64,000 bases of DNA, from positions 18,283 to 82,282 of the forward strand of contig JAAUQL010000010.1 in assembly GCA_012033595.1 (NCBI GenBank), written 5' to 3'. Every line of letters starts with the position of its first letter. Position 1 is the stretch's first letter. The notes under the pieces were generated by a model that was not told where the DNA came from, did not search any database, and worked only from the letters and a program-made list of their open reading frames with translations. Below, one piece after another: positions 37,953 to 47,071 of this stretch. Made by a program: the position numbers and the translations under genes. This DNA comes from Cyclobacteriaceae bacterium (GTDB lineage: Bacteria; Bacteroidota; Bacteroidia; Cytophagales; Cyclobacteriaceae).

Positions 37953-38452
37953 TGGCTAACAATAAAATAATACCTGAGCAAATACATATAAAGAAGATTG
38001 CGCTCTTTAAGTCAAAAATTGAAGTTGGCCCTGAAGTACTTAGCAATATCGGACACATCAAAGGTTATTCGATTTCAATCGCTCAAGATTCAGGCTTTAA
38101 CTACGAAGACAAAATAGTGCGCCTTGTACAAAACATAAGTTTAGAAGGGAAAGGTGTTGATGAGAATGTACTAAATGTTAAAGGTGAGTTTGGTGTAGAA
38201 ATTATATTCCACATTGAAAACTTTGATTCATTTGTGATAAATGAAGATGAAAAGAAATTAATAGACGGAGCTTTAGGTGCTACATTATCCGGTATCGCTT
38301 ATTCTACATTCAGAGGTATTATTCTTCAGGAGACTCAAAATACGGCGATAGGCGGAGTAATCATCCCTGTGGTAGATCCCTCTAAAATGCTTGTTAATAC
38401 AAAAAAGGTAAAAGAGAGCGGACAAAATATTCTATCAACAAAAAAACCATGA
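37952..38452 (+). CDS. SecB-like chaperone of the TAC module
   Basis: 166 residues. The beta-rich core (IKKIALFKSKIEVGP; VKGEFGVEIIFHIENFDSFV) and C-terminal helix region (GALGATLSGIAYSTFRGIIL, then AIGGVIIPVVDPSKML) follow the SecB fold, in which the segment before the NLAPVNFDAL-like end pairs subunits. Genuine Bacteroidota SecB is not found in such a position; the neighbours indicate it protects the antitoxin rather than secretory preproteins. The family call is from pattern and context. Confidence 0.7.
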   Translation: MANNKIIPEQIHIKKIALFKSKIEVGPEVLSNIGHIKGYSISIAQDSGFNYEDKIVRLVQNISLEGKGVDENVLNVKGEFGVEIIFHIENFDSFVINEDEKKLIDGALGATLSGIAYSTFRGIILQETQNTAIGGVIIPVVDPSKMLVNTKKVKESGQNILSTKKP

Positions 38453-38531
38453 AATAATAGGTAATTGTTGATAGAAATGTTGATAGAATGAATCAAAATT
38501 TAGTAGCACCTCGATTTATTACTTTTTAACT

Positions 38532-41500
38532 GTGAAATCAAACTTTGATTTTTTGCACACCGATTGGCCCTCCATCTTCAGTAAGATGAAAAAGGCAGAG
38601 GAGCGTGTAAATTCCGAACCTGTTTCTACAGCAAGTTATTGCCGTCTTGTACTGGAGGAATGCATGTACAAAGTATATGACCTGGAATACCTGGAGCTCC
38701 CCTACAACAAGGATCTGGTACACCTTATGTCACAGGAAGAGATCAAGGAGCTTATCCCCTTTCAGCACATGAATGGCTTGCATATTGCCCGCAAGACAGG
38801 TAACAATGCTGCGCACTTTGGAAGAAGGGTAAGCAATGCCGATGCACTCATCAGCCTGAAATACCTCTTTGGTTTTTTGAAATGGTTTGCCCAGACCTAC
38901 AGCGAAGTACGTCCGGAACTACCCGGTACGTTCGATGAAACACAAATCCCAAAAGTCGGTGAGCAGCAACGTCAGCTCAAAACCCTACGAAGAGAGCGGG
39001 AAGAGAAACAAGCAGCTCTTCAGACGAAGATAGATCAATTGCTCAAGGAAAAGGAAGCGATCCTGGAACTAGCTCAGGAAAGTGAACTGGCACTGGAAGC
39101 CTACAAAGCCAGAGAAGCTGAAGCAAAATTATCACTTAAGGAACAGAAGCAGAAACGTGTTGTTCATATCCCCACGGAATTTACCGAGGCTGAAACACGC
39201 AAGCACCTGATCGACATAGATCTAAAAGAAGCGGGATGGGATAATCTGCGTGAAAGCAGAGAGCTGGAATATCCGGTTAAAAATATGCCGGTTACAACGG
39301 ATAATCCAAAGGGCAAGGGCTATGTAGATTATGTGCTCTGGGATGACAATGGCTTACCACTTGCACTGGTGGAAGCCAAGCGAACAACCAAAGATATTGA
39401 GATCGGAAAACACCAGGCGTTTTTATATGCCAACTGTCTGGAGCAGATGCATGGGCAACGCCCTGTGATCTTCTACACTAATGGATATGAAACAAAAATC
39501 TGGGATGATACCTTCTACAGTACGGCAAGGCGTGTCTATGGTTTTTATACCAAAGACGAATTGCAATGGATGATCCAGCAGCGCAATACCCGCATGGATA
39601 TACGAAGAGCAACCGTTGACCCGGAAATCTGTGGTCGTCCATATCAAATAGAAGCTATACAACGAGTCAACGAATCATTCGTAACGGATGGAGATACCGG
39701 AATAAGAGGCAATAAACGTCAATCCCTGCTGGTGATGGCGACAGGTAGTGGCAAGACCCGTGTTGCAGCTGCCCTGGTAGATGTATTGTTCAAACACAAC
39801 TGGGTAAAACGTGTGCTGTTCCTTGCGGATAGAAATGCACTGGTACGCCAGGCGAAAAACCGCTTCAAGGAATTTCTGGAAGACTTGTCTTCCATTGATC
39901 TCACAGAAGAAAAGGAGAACGATACCACCCGATTGGTTTTCAGCACCTATCCAAGTATGATGAACCGCATCGATAATGTACGCAACCAGGATGAGCGGTT
40001 TTACGGAGTTGGGCATTTCGATCTGATCATCGTAGATGAAGCACACCGTTCTGTGTATAATCGATATCAGGCCATCTTTGAATATTTCGATGCTCTGATA
40101 GTAGGGTTAACAGCAACACCTAAAGACAGCATCGATCACAACACCTTTGAGCTATTTGGCTGCGGTAACGATGACCCTACCTACTCCTTTGAGTTGGACG
40201 AAGCTGTACCTATCTATCTGAATCCATATAAAAATATTGATGTAGCTACTGACTTCCTGAGGGAAGGGATCAAATACAAACAACTATCCGAAAGGGAGAA
40301 AGAGAAGTACGAAGAGACGTTTGAAGATAAGTCGACAGGCTTGTTTCCCGAGGAAATTAGTGCCAACGCCATGAATAAATGGCTCTTTAACAAAGATACC
40401 ATCAACAAGGTGTTGGATGCCCTTATGGAGCATGGCCTGAAAATCGAAGGCGGGGATAAACTGGGGAGAACCATTATTTTTGCCGTCAATCAGAAACATG
40501 CTAAGTTCATTGAGGATTGCTTTACAGAGCGATATCCGGAAAAGCCTTCAGGCTTCATTGCTATGATCCACAACAAGGTATCGCATGCCCAGAGCTTGAT
40601 TGATGCCTTCTGCGATGAGTTTGCCGAAAATCTTCCACAAATTGCTATATCTGTAGATATGATGGATACGGGTATTGATGCACCACGGGTACTCAATCTG
40701 GTGTTTTTTAAGGTAGTACGTTCTTATGCGAAGTTCTGGCAAATGATCGGGCGAGGCACAAGGCTATGCCCGGATGTGTATGGCCCTAATAAAGCCAAAG
40801 ACTACTTTCTGATCTTCGATGTTTGCAAGAACTTTGAGTTTTTGATATCAATAAAAAGGGAAAGATGGAAATATGATTAAACCCATCACCCAGCTGATAT
40901 TTGAAGCAAGAATACAACTAAGTAGATTGCTTGCAGAGACAGGAGAAATCGAAAACCTGGAACTTTCTGGCTCATTACTGGATATGCTCCACAACGCCAT
41001 AATGCAACTCGATCGAAAACGATTTCAGGTGGATATGAACCTACGGCACGTGGTAGAGTTTGAAGATCGGGCCCGATGGAATAATTTAAGTGCTGATGAT
41101 GTACACCAGATCGAAGAGCATTTGTCATCGCTCCCAGTTCCAGAAACCATTAATGAAGTCGCACGGCGGTTTGATTTGATGATGCTGAAGCTGCAACTCG
41201 CGAGCCTGCTGCTCCTGTCAACAAAAAAAGTGTATCATGAAAATCTGATCAACATTGCTGAGGAACTGAGCAGGAAATATACCATTCCCCAGGTGCTGCG
41301 ATCCAAGAAGCTTATCGAGCAGATGAAGGATCCGAATTTCTACAAGGAGTTTTCACAGAAAAAGCTGGACAGCATCAGGGAGGAAATACGTGAATTGGTG
41401 CAATACCTGGAAGCAAAAGGCAGGGATCCAATTTATACGGATATAAAAGATTCTGATGTGATTATCACGGTGGAAGAACCGCTGATCAACTACGGCAATG

Positions 41501-41967
41501 AAATCTATAAAAAGCGTGTAGAGCGTTTTATACGAGAACACAAACACCAGCTGACCATATCGAAGCTATCAACGAATGTGCCCGTGACAGCCGATGAGCT
41601 ACTACTGTTGGAAGAAATACTATTTGATGGGGATGAGCGAGGCACCAAAGATGATTATATCAAGGAGTTTGGAGAGCAGCCACTTGGGCAGTTTGTACGG
41701 AGTATATTAGGGCTGGATGTCAAAGCAGCACAACAGGCATTTGCAGACTTTCTACAGGTAGGTAATCTCCGGGCAGATCAAATGACTTTCCTCAACAACA
41801 TCATCACCTACCTCACCAAGAATGGCACAATCGACAAGCCCATGCTATTTGAGCCACCTTTCACAGATGTCAATGATCAGGGCTTACTTGGAGTATTCGA
41901 TGATGCTGATGCCGGAAAGATCATCAGGATTATCGATGGGATTAATGGGAATGCAGGCGTTGGGTAG
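38532..41967 (+). CDS. hsdR: Type I restriction endonuclease subunit HsdR (frameshifted)
   Basis: Motor and nuclease of the type I system; cleaves far from unmethylated sites after ATP-driven translocation. Order: N-terminal DUF4145-like helix region, coiled coil (about 140-215), nuclease core (DYVLWDDNGLPLALVEAKRT, the DxxxA/E-x-K motif), Walker A VMATGSGKTRVAAAL, DEAHRS, GLTATPKD, MIGRGTRLCPD. The frame breaks at about 40845-40873, after NFEFLISI; restoring FEFFDINKNGKDGNMIKPITQL needs two single-base insertions, one in a T run. The C-terminal part (to 41967) then gives about 1145 residues. Start GTG 38532. Confidence 0.9.
38584..38665 (+). repeat. Direct repeat copy 2 (hsdR 5' end)
   Basis: Copy in the intact hsdR start, 79 of 82 bases equal to 36751-36832. 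Confidence 0.9.
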
Positions 41968-42145
41968 GAAATGATTTAACATATATATTCATGTTGTCAC
42001 CCATCATTATCATTCGATCAAAAATCAGCTAGTTTAGCATATAAGGGGTAAGTGAAATTGCACAAAGCCCTAGGTTGGCAGTAATGCCAAGAAAAAAAAT
42101 ATAAACGAAATTAAGTAGAGCTTTTTACACATAAACCCTCAAACA

Positions 42146-42856
42146 ATGAAACGTTTTATCCTTACTTCATTTGCTGTATGTATTTTAATGCCCTCATTTA
42201 GTCAAACAAGAGCAATTGAAGTAGAGTACTTAAAGCAGGAATTTGAAAAAGAAAATATTTCTTTAGATGAATATAAAAGTCTTTCGAAAGAGTTTTTAGA
42301 CGTACTTGAAAGTATTGGAGGCTATCCTGATTTGCCGTATGATGCTTCCAGAGGAAGTATAGTGTTCAACTATGTCAAAGCGTATGAGTATGACAAAGCC
42401 ATTATTTTTAGCAGAATTAAGCAGTGGGCTGCTGTATCATTTGGTTCTTTGGAAACAGTGCTCCATTATGAAGACCTGGAAAACGGAAAGCTAATTCTGA
42501 AAGGATATTTTAACGTGAATTACTTAAAGGATGTCAAATTTTGGTTTTCTGAAAAGGAGACAATCTACTCAGCAAAATGCTATCAAACATATATGTTTAC
42601 GATAAATGATAAAAGGCTGAAAATAAATGTCATGGGTTTGAACTACGAGTTTGATTATATGGGGTATTACGAAGCAACATCATATAATCGTACCTACAAG
42701 CAGGATTTAGATTTGCTTTACCCCATAACAAAAAATAAACCGGAAACTTGGAAGAGCAACTTGTCAGTCTTGAAAAATACAGATAAGAGTATAAATTTTC
42801 TTGTATTATCGCTGGACAGTTACATTAGAGGTTATACAAGTGATTATGATTTTTGA
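42146..42856 (+). CDS. Exported hypothetical protein (DUF4468-like)
   Basis: 236 residues with a signal peptide (FAVCILMPSFS, cleavage near residue 20). A domain with FSRIKQWAAVSFGSLETVLHYEDLENGKLILKGYFNV resembles DUF4468 proteins of TBP-like fold, common in Bacteroidota envelopes. No function is established. It stands alone in the element after hsdR. Confidence 0.55.
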   Translation: MKRFILTSFAVCILMPSFSQTRAIEVEYLKQEFEKENISLDEYKSLSKEFLDVLESIGGYPDLPYDASRGSIVFNYVKAYEYDKAIIFSRIKQWAAVSFGSLETVLHYEDLENGKLILKGYFNVNYLKDVKFWFSEKETIYSAKCYQTYMFTINDKRLKINVMGLNYEFDYMGYYEATSYNRTYKQDLDLLYPITKNKPETWKSNLSVLKNTDKSINFLVLSLDSYIRGYTSDYDF

Positions 42857-43028
42857 CAAGGCTTATTACCAACCGTTCGTTTGATTCTGATCTCACTTAA
42901 TCGTTATAAATCTCCTACCAGCCAATATCTAGGTCTGAAGATCAAATGTTTTTGTAGTAGGGTACTGTTTGCGGGGTACTAATCATTTGCAGTATGGGTA
43001 CTCATTTTGTTAAGAACAACATTTTTTT

Positions 43029-43154
43029 GAAGATGTTGTAGGTGTTACAAAATCAACAGATAATGATGTTGTAGTTGGAGGGGTTAAGTTTAAATTTAGT
43101 GATCCGAATCATGAAATTGATTATTTGATAAAAAAACTAAATTGGATTGATTAG
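43029..43154 (+). pseudogene. Short C-terminal fragment of an unknown protein
   Basis: An open stretch reads EDVVGVTKSTDNDVVVGGVK...LIKKLNWID then TAG, with no start codon upstream in frame. It looks like a gene tail left by rearrangement. Not recognised. Confidence 0.3.
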
Positions 43155-43179
43155 AAGTATTAATAACAATAGAGAGTAT

Positions 43180-43205
43180 AAAAGAGGTCTATTTGGCCTC
43201 TTTTG
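43180..43205 (+). terminator. Rho-independent terminator
   Basis: AAAGAGG / CCTCTTT stem (43181-43187 with 43197-43203) followed by T's, just after the gene fragment. Confidence 0.6.
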
Positions 43206-43390
43206 TAATTCAACTATCAATCGTATAATGACGAATCATTTTTCAAATAGAAGGCCTCAATAACCCAATATCATTCCCCCATTCACGCATGGTGCAACAC
43301 GAGCGACAAAGAACAACAGAAATTAAATTGTAAATGACAAGAATTAATTGAATATAGAAAAGGGTAGAATAGTCATATTGAACACGATTG

Positions 43391-43420
43391 GGGCACGCGT
43401 CTGGACGCGCGCCCAATGCA
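43391..43420. repeat. Short REP-like palindrome
   Basis: GCACGCGTCTGGACGCGCGCCC is a near-palindrome like the one at about 63934-63955 (ACGCGTCACAGACGCGCGCC). The open frame running through it to 43729 is not convincing as a gene. Confidence 0.5.
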
Positions 43421-43925
43421 GGGGATTTCTTATGCAAATGCGGGAATCATCGCAAGTCTGATTTTTTGATATACATTGGGCATAAGGATGTAATCCCTCA
43501 CATTATGAGTGGCCAGAGATATTATGGAAATTCAAAACTAATCCGGTGTTCAGGAAAGGAAATCACAGACAAAAAGGAATTTAATCGAATCATACGTGTT
43601 AACGAATCACACCTTTTTCTAAATGCTATGCTTTTCATTCAAGTGAGCGGATCTACTTTTAAGCTAAAAGAGAATGAGGGCTCTCTTCAGTTAAATATGA
43701 CGCAAAAACAACATGTTGTTGAAATGTAGTGTGCTTATTTTTCGCTTCTGAATCTTTTATTATAGCCAAAATGTGGATAAGTAGTGTGGGTAAGTTTCTA
43801 ATTATGTGGATAACTTATGGGTTGAAAAATATATATTTGTACAGATAATATACTTTTCAGCATCACAGTATTAATAATCATTGTCGTCCAGTCAATATAA
43901 AAGTGTTAATACAAACAGCAAATCA

Positions 43926-44228
43926 ATGATTCATTCACATAGTTCAGAGGACTTGAAGTTTAACTTATTTTCCTACTTTTTAACAGAATTAATTAGCGGA
44001 AACGAAAAGTACAGAAAATCAGTAAATCAGGTACTTTTAGATACTAAAAATTTGGTTCAAGGAAATACTGATATTTTTTCAATTGATCGCGACAACTATC
44101 CTATTATTATGTTTTTAAGTAACTCCAAAAAGGCTTATTTCGATGACTTAAATACTAATCGATTGGATATCGGAGTTTACAAAGATGTTTATAAGATGCT
44201 TAAAAAACAATCTACCCTTGTCTTTTAA
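43926..44228 (+). CDS. Small hypothetical protein of the right-end cassette
   Basis: 100 residues from ATG 43926 (an upstream TTG at 43881 would add 15). It has charged, amphipathic helices and a FYLTEL-like start region (FNLFSYFLTELISGNEKY). Not recognised. It is followed 6 bases on by the zinc peptidase-like gene, so the two are likely co-translated. Strongly AT-rich compared with the type I operon. Confidence 0.55.
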   Translation: MIHSHSSEDLKFNLFSYFLTELISGNEKYRKSVNQVLLDTKNLVQGNTDIFSIDRDNYPIIMFLSNSKKAYFDDLNTNRLDIGVYKDVYKMLKKQSTLVF

Positions 44229-44234
44229 GCTAAA

Positions 44235-45310
44235 ATGAAAAGGCCCTTACTTGAGTTGCATTTTTCGCAATTGAAAAATGCTTGGGGTAATTCCAAAAAT
44301 AATGTCTATTCCGACAGTAGAAAACAAGGCTATCACGATAGCTTATCTTCGCTATTTGAATTTTTAGTAAAAGATCAATTTGTTTCATTAACCAGTAGTC
44401 AATCATTTGCAAGATCTCAAATTATTAATTTCTTTTTAAGGAGCTTGAAAGTGCTTGATGGAAGTACATTAAATAATATTCCATTCGAAATTGTAAAATG
44501 CCTTGAAGTTGCACTTTTAGATTTTGCCCCATCTCAAAAAGAATTTATAATTGTCACTTCTCTTTCAGATAACATTAATGACTTTTATTTTGATGATTAC
44601 TTAGCAATAAATGATCATTTATATCAACTTATTGAGAATACTAGTGGGATTCAATTCAACTATAGGTTGATTCAAATAAACCTTCCGCGCTACTTGGCTA
44701 GGGATTATTTTGCAAACGTTGTTCTATATCACGAAGTAGGCCACTTTATTGACTTGATTTATGGTATTTCGGATACACAACATGATCGTCTTTGTATTTT
44801 AATCAATTATTTCATTGTAATAGGAAGCATAAATCAGTTGAAATATGGAATGACGCATTAGTTTTTATGCCTTTTTTATCAGACTTAAAATTTTTAATTT
44901 CAGCAAATGAACATTTTTTGAAAGGATCGAGAATGCAAGTTATTAAAAGTCACTTTGCTGAGTATTTTTGTGACCTGTTTGCGAGCCAATACATAAGTAA
45001 ATACTCTGGAGAAATCTTGGATTATATTGATCATCCTAACCAGACAATATTTGGAGTAACGCACCCAAGTACAGATAATAGGATTAAAATAGTTGATCTT
45101 TTCTTAAGTCAAAAAAGGGCTCCATTTTTAGATTTTATGTTGGATTCTTTCGAAAGGATTACTGGGAACGAAATTAAAAAACGATTTTTTGATCTCGGGG
45201 ATGATGCTTTTTGTGATTTAGCTCCAATAAAATTGACGATGCAAACTATTTATCATCAATTTTTATTAAGGCGTGGGAACTTTGGAAACAAGGATCAGAC
45301 AAAGTTGTGA
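44235..45310 (+). CDS. HEVGH zinc metalloprotease-like protein (frameshifted)
   Basis: The first frame has a zincin motif VLYHEVGHFIDLIYG near residue 175. A second frame, from about 44792, continues with HFAEYFCDLFASQYIS, whose glutamate or aspartate could be the third zinc ligand, and GVTHPSTDNRIKIVDLFLS. One missing base between 44780 and 44860 would join them into about 358 residues. No signal peptide or membrane segment. Its substrate is unknown. Context with a nucleotide deaminase-fold gene suggests stress or defence, but this is inference. Confidence 0.65.
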
Positions 45311-45435
45311 AAAAGAATAATTTTTTGTTTGAGCTAGACTATACTGATTTTTATCAGATAATGAATAACCTCATTGAAAAATCTATTGGGAATTATATTG
45401 TCGAAACTAACTGGAAGAAAATTGATTCTAACTAA
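45307..45435 (+). CDS. Possible small coupled ORF before the deaminase gene
   Basis: 43 codons from GTG 45307, overlapping the previous stop (GTGA), reading MKKNNFLFELDYTDFYQIMN...; it overlaps the start of the deaminase gene in another frame. It may be a real small gene, or a fragment produced by a frameshift. Confidence 0.25.
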   Translation: MKKNNFLFELDYTDFYQIMNNLIEKSIGNYIVETNWKKIDSN

Positions 45436-45997
45436 AAAAGAACTCGACAAATTACTTCAGCAAAAGGAAATGTTGATTAGTCCCTTGCTCGATCCTAATC
45501 AAATAGGAGAAGTGTCAATTGATTTTAGGTTAGGGTATGAGTTTTTGGTATCAATTCAAGGTAGAGGGGCTTCAATTGAGGCAAATTTATTGCAAGAATC
45601 AAACATTAAAAAACTTAGTCATTTCTTCCAATCTACAAGAAGACGACCGGGTGAGACCTTTTTGCTTCATCCTAGTCAAACAATTTTGGGAGTTACACTT
45701 GAGTATGTGAAACTTCCTTCAGATGTTTATCTACAACTTATAACTCGGAGTTCCTATTCAAGGTTGGGACTTTCAATCTCTAGTTTTTATCAGCCAGGCT
45801 ATACTGGATGTCTTTCAATTGAGTTGACCAACACGAGCAAGAACGCAATCAACTTGACGGTTGGATCGAGAATATTTCAGGGGATCTTTTTTAGGACTCC
45901 AAGTAAGACCAATTATTATAATAAAAAAGAAAGTATTTATGCCAAGTCAGGCCTTCATTGTCAAGCTTTCATGAAGATAAAGATTTACAAATCTTAA
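45374..45997 (+). CDS. dCTP deaminase/dUTPase-fold protein
   Basis: 207 residues. GEVSIDFRLGYEF, LHPSQTILGVTLEYVKLPSDVYLQLITRSSYSRLGLS (spanning about residues 97-133), PGYTGCLSIELTN with the catalytic-type glutamate, and SRIFQGIFF are the trimeric deaminase/dUTPase pattern. The HRIDPGW-type aspartate of E. coli Dcd is replaced (YQPGY). Such enzymes deplete dCTP/dUTP; several act as anti-phage effectors, established for other dCTP deaminases. Here housekeeping is unlikely, because the gene sits at the end of a mobile island. TTG start at 45374; the deaminase domain begins by about residue 18. Confidence 0.8.
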   Translation: MKNLLGIILSKLTGRKLILTKKELDKLLQQKEMLISPLLDPNQIGEVSIDFRLGYEFLVSIQGRGASIEANLLQESNIKKLSHFFQSTRRRPGETFLLHPSQTILGVTLEYVKLPSDVYLQLITRSSYSRLGLSISSFYQPGYTGCLSIELTNTSKNAINLTVGSRIFQGIFFRTPSKTNYYNKKESIYAKSGLHCQAFMKIKIYKS

Positions 45998-46072
45998 ATG
46001 AGTATTACAAAGGAGTTAATTACCTATAAATTTACAAAACCGCAGTTATGACTGACAATCAATAACATACAA

Positions 46073-46089
46073 ATTCCTAGCGAGGCTAC
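46073..46089 (+). repeat. attR: direct repeat of the tRNA-Arg 3' end
   Basis: Exact copy of 26844-26860. Marks the right end of the element. Confidence 0.9.
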
Positions 46090-47071
46090 AAAAGAACATC
46101 TTCCTGGGCAGCAACAAGCCGTTATTTTTTTTGTAGCGCAAAGCATTTTTCAAATCACATCACAATTCTGGCTTTTTTATATTACGGTTTGGTGGCCGCA
46201 TCGCCTTTCACCTATGCGCTTCATTGTAAGGTCAGCTTTAAAACGTAAAATTTTTCAGCGATTTAGCTATGGGATAAGTGCCCTTAACCGATTAAACAGC
46301 GGTGGTGCGTTGGAAAGCATTGTTTTGTCTTGATTATTGCTTTGCATCAAAGTTTTTTCCCACCACAGTGATACCATCAGTGACCACTAGCGCGCGTTTG
46401 TAACGCGTGCAAAGGGGCAACAAGGCTGATATGAAAGACAGCAGCTATAATGATGATTGAAAACAAGATACGGTGAATTAAGATGGCAACCAGATACATA
46501 AAACCCTCTGAACAAGGGAATTCAGGTAATTTAAATAACCCATACCCTATTGTGTCTGTCGACCACAAGTCTATAAACACAGTTATTTTTTTAACTTTTC
46601 TCATTTTCACTGATGATTTAATCGTTTTTTAAATTTAATCATTATTTTGTTTCTGGGGAGTATTAAGTCATTTTGCGTTGACTCCCTTCTAATAAAAGGA
46701 GCGTAAGGTTATAATATGGGGTTTATGACTTTATTTAATAGCAGATAAACCATGATTGTAAATAAAGCAATTGAAGTAGATTTCTAAGTGATCCTATGTT
46801 ATATATAATAATTTGGAATAAAATTTGAAAAGTTAATAAAATATAATTAGCTTTATCACACGGTATTTGCATGTATTTTTTGAATTTGTGAGGTAAGCCA
46901 ATGCAAATATCCTAAGCCACAACTCATTTCTTGGGAGAGATTATACCCTGTTTGATTTTTCTTCGGCGATTCAAATCCTGTTTACAAAAATCATTGGATA
47001 TACGATGTAGATAATTTTAAACGCAATAATTTATTGTGATATGAAAAGATATTATGTAAAAAATTAGATAA
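46090..47071. other. Long intergenic region before the LRR gene
   Basis: About 980 bases. Contains a palindromic repeat at 46386-46470 and AT-rich DNA near the LRR start. No gene is supported. Confidence 0.5.
46386..46470. repeat. Palindromic repeat, left copy flanking the RHS locus
   Basis: Begins CACTAGCGCGCGTTTGTAAC-like (ACTAGCGCGCGTTTGTAACG) and continues GGCTGATATGAAAGACAG. Matches 63829-63918. Confidence 0.8.

Larger units (their letters stand above)
26844..46089. mobile_element. Integrated element (19.2 kb) in the tRNA-Arg(CCT) gene
   Basis: Bounded by an exact 17-bp direct repeat of the tRNA 3' end. It contains integrase, XRE and excisionase-like regulators, a replication-type helicase, a repeat-rich non-coding region, a type I restriction-modification operon with two toxin-antitoxin modules, and a dCTP deaminase-fold cassette. 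No relaxase, mating-pair, capsid or packaging gene is visible, so it is best described as a genomic island or satellite-like integrative element. Confidence 0.85.

Noticed and set aside
43388..43729. Open frame of 113 codons
   Set aside because: Begins inside a palindromic repeat, has no recognisable content and no good start signal.
26844..46089. Prophage
   Set aside because: No capsid, portal, terminase, tail or lysis genes are visible.
26844..46089. Complete integrative conjugative element
   Set aside because: No relaxase, coupling protein or Tra genes are visible.
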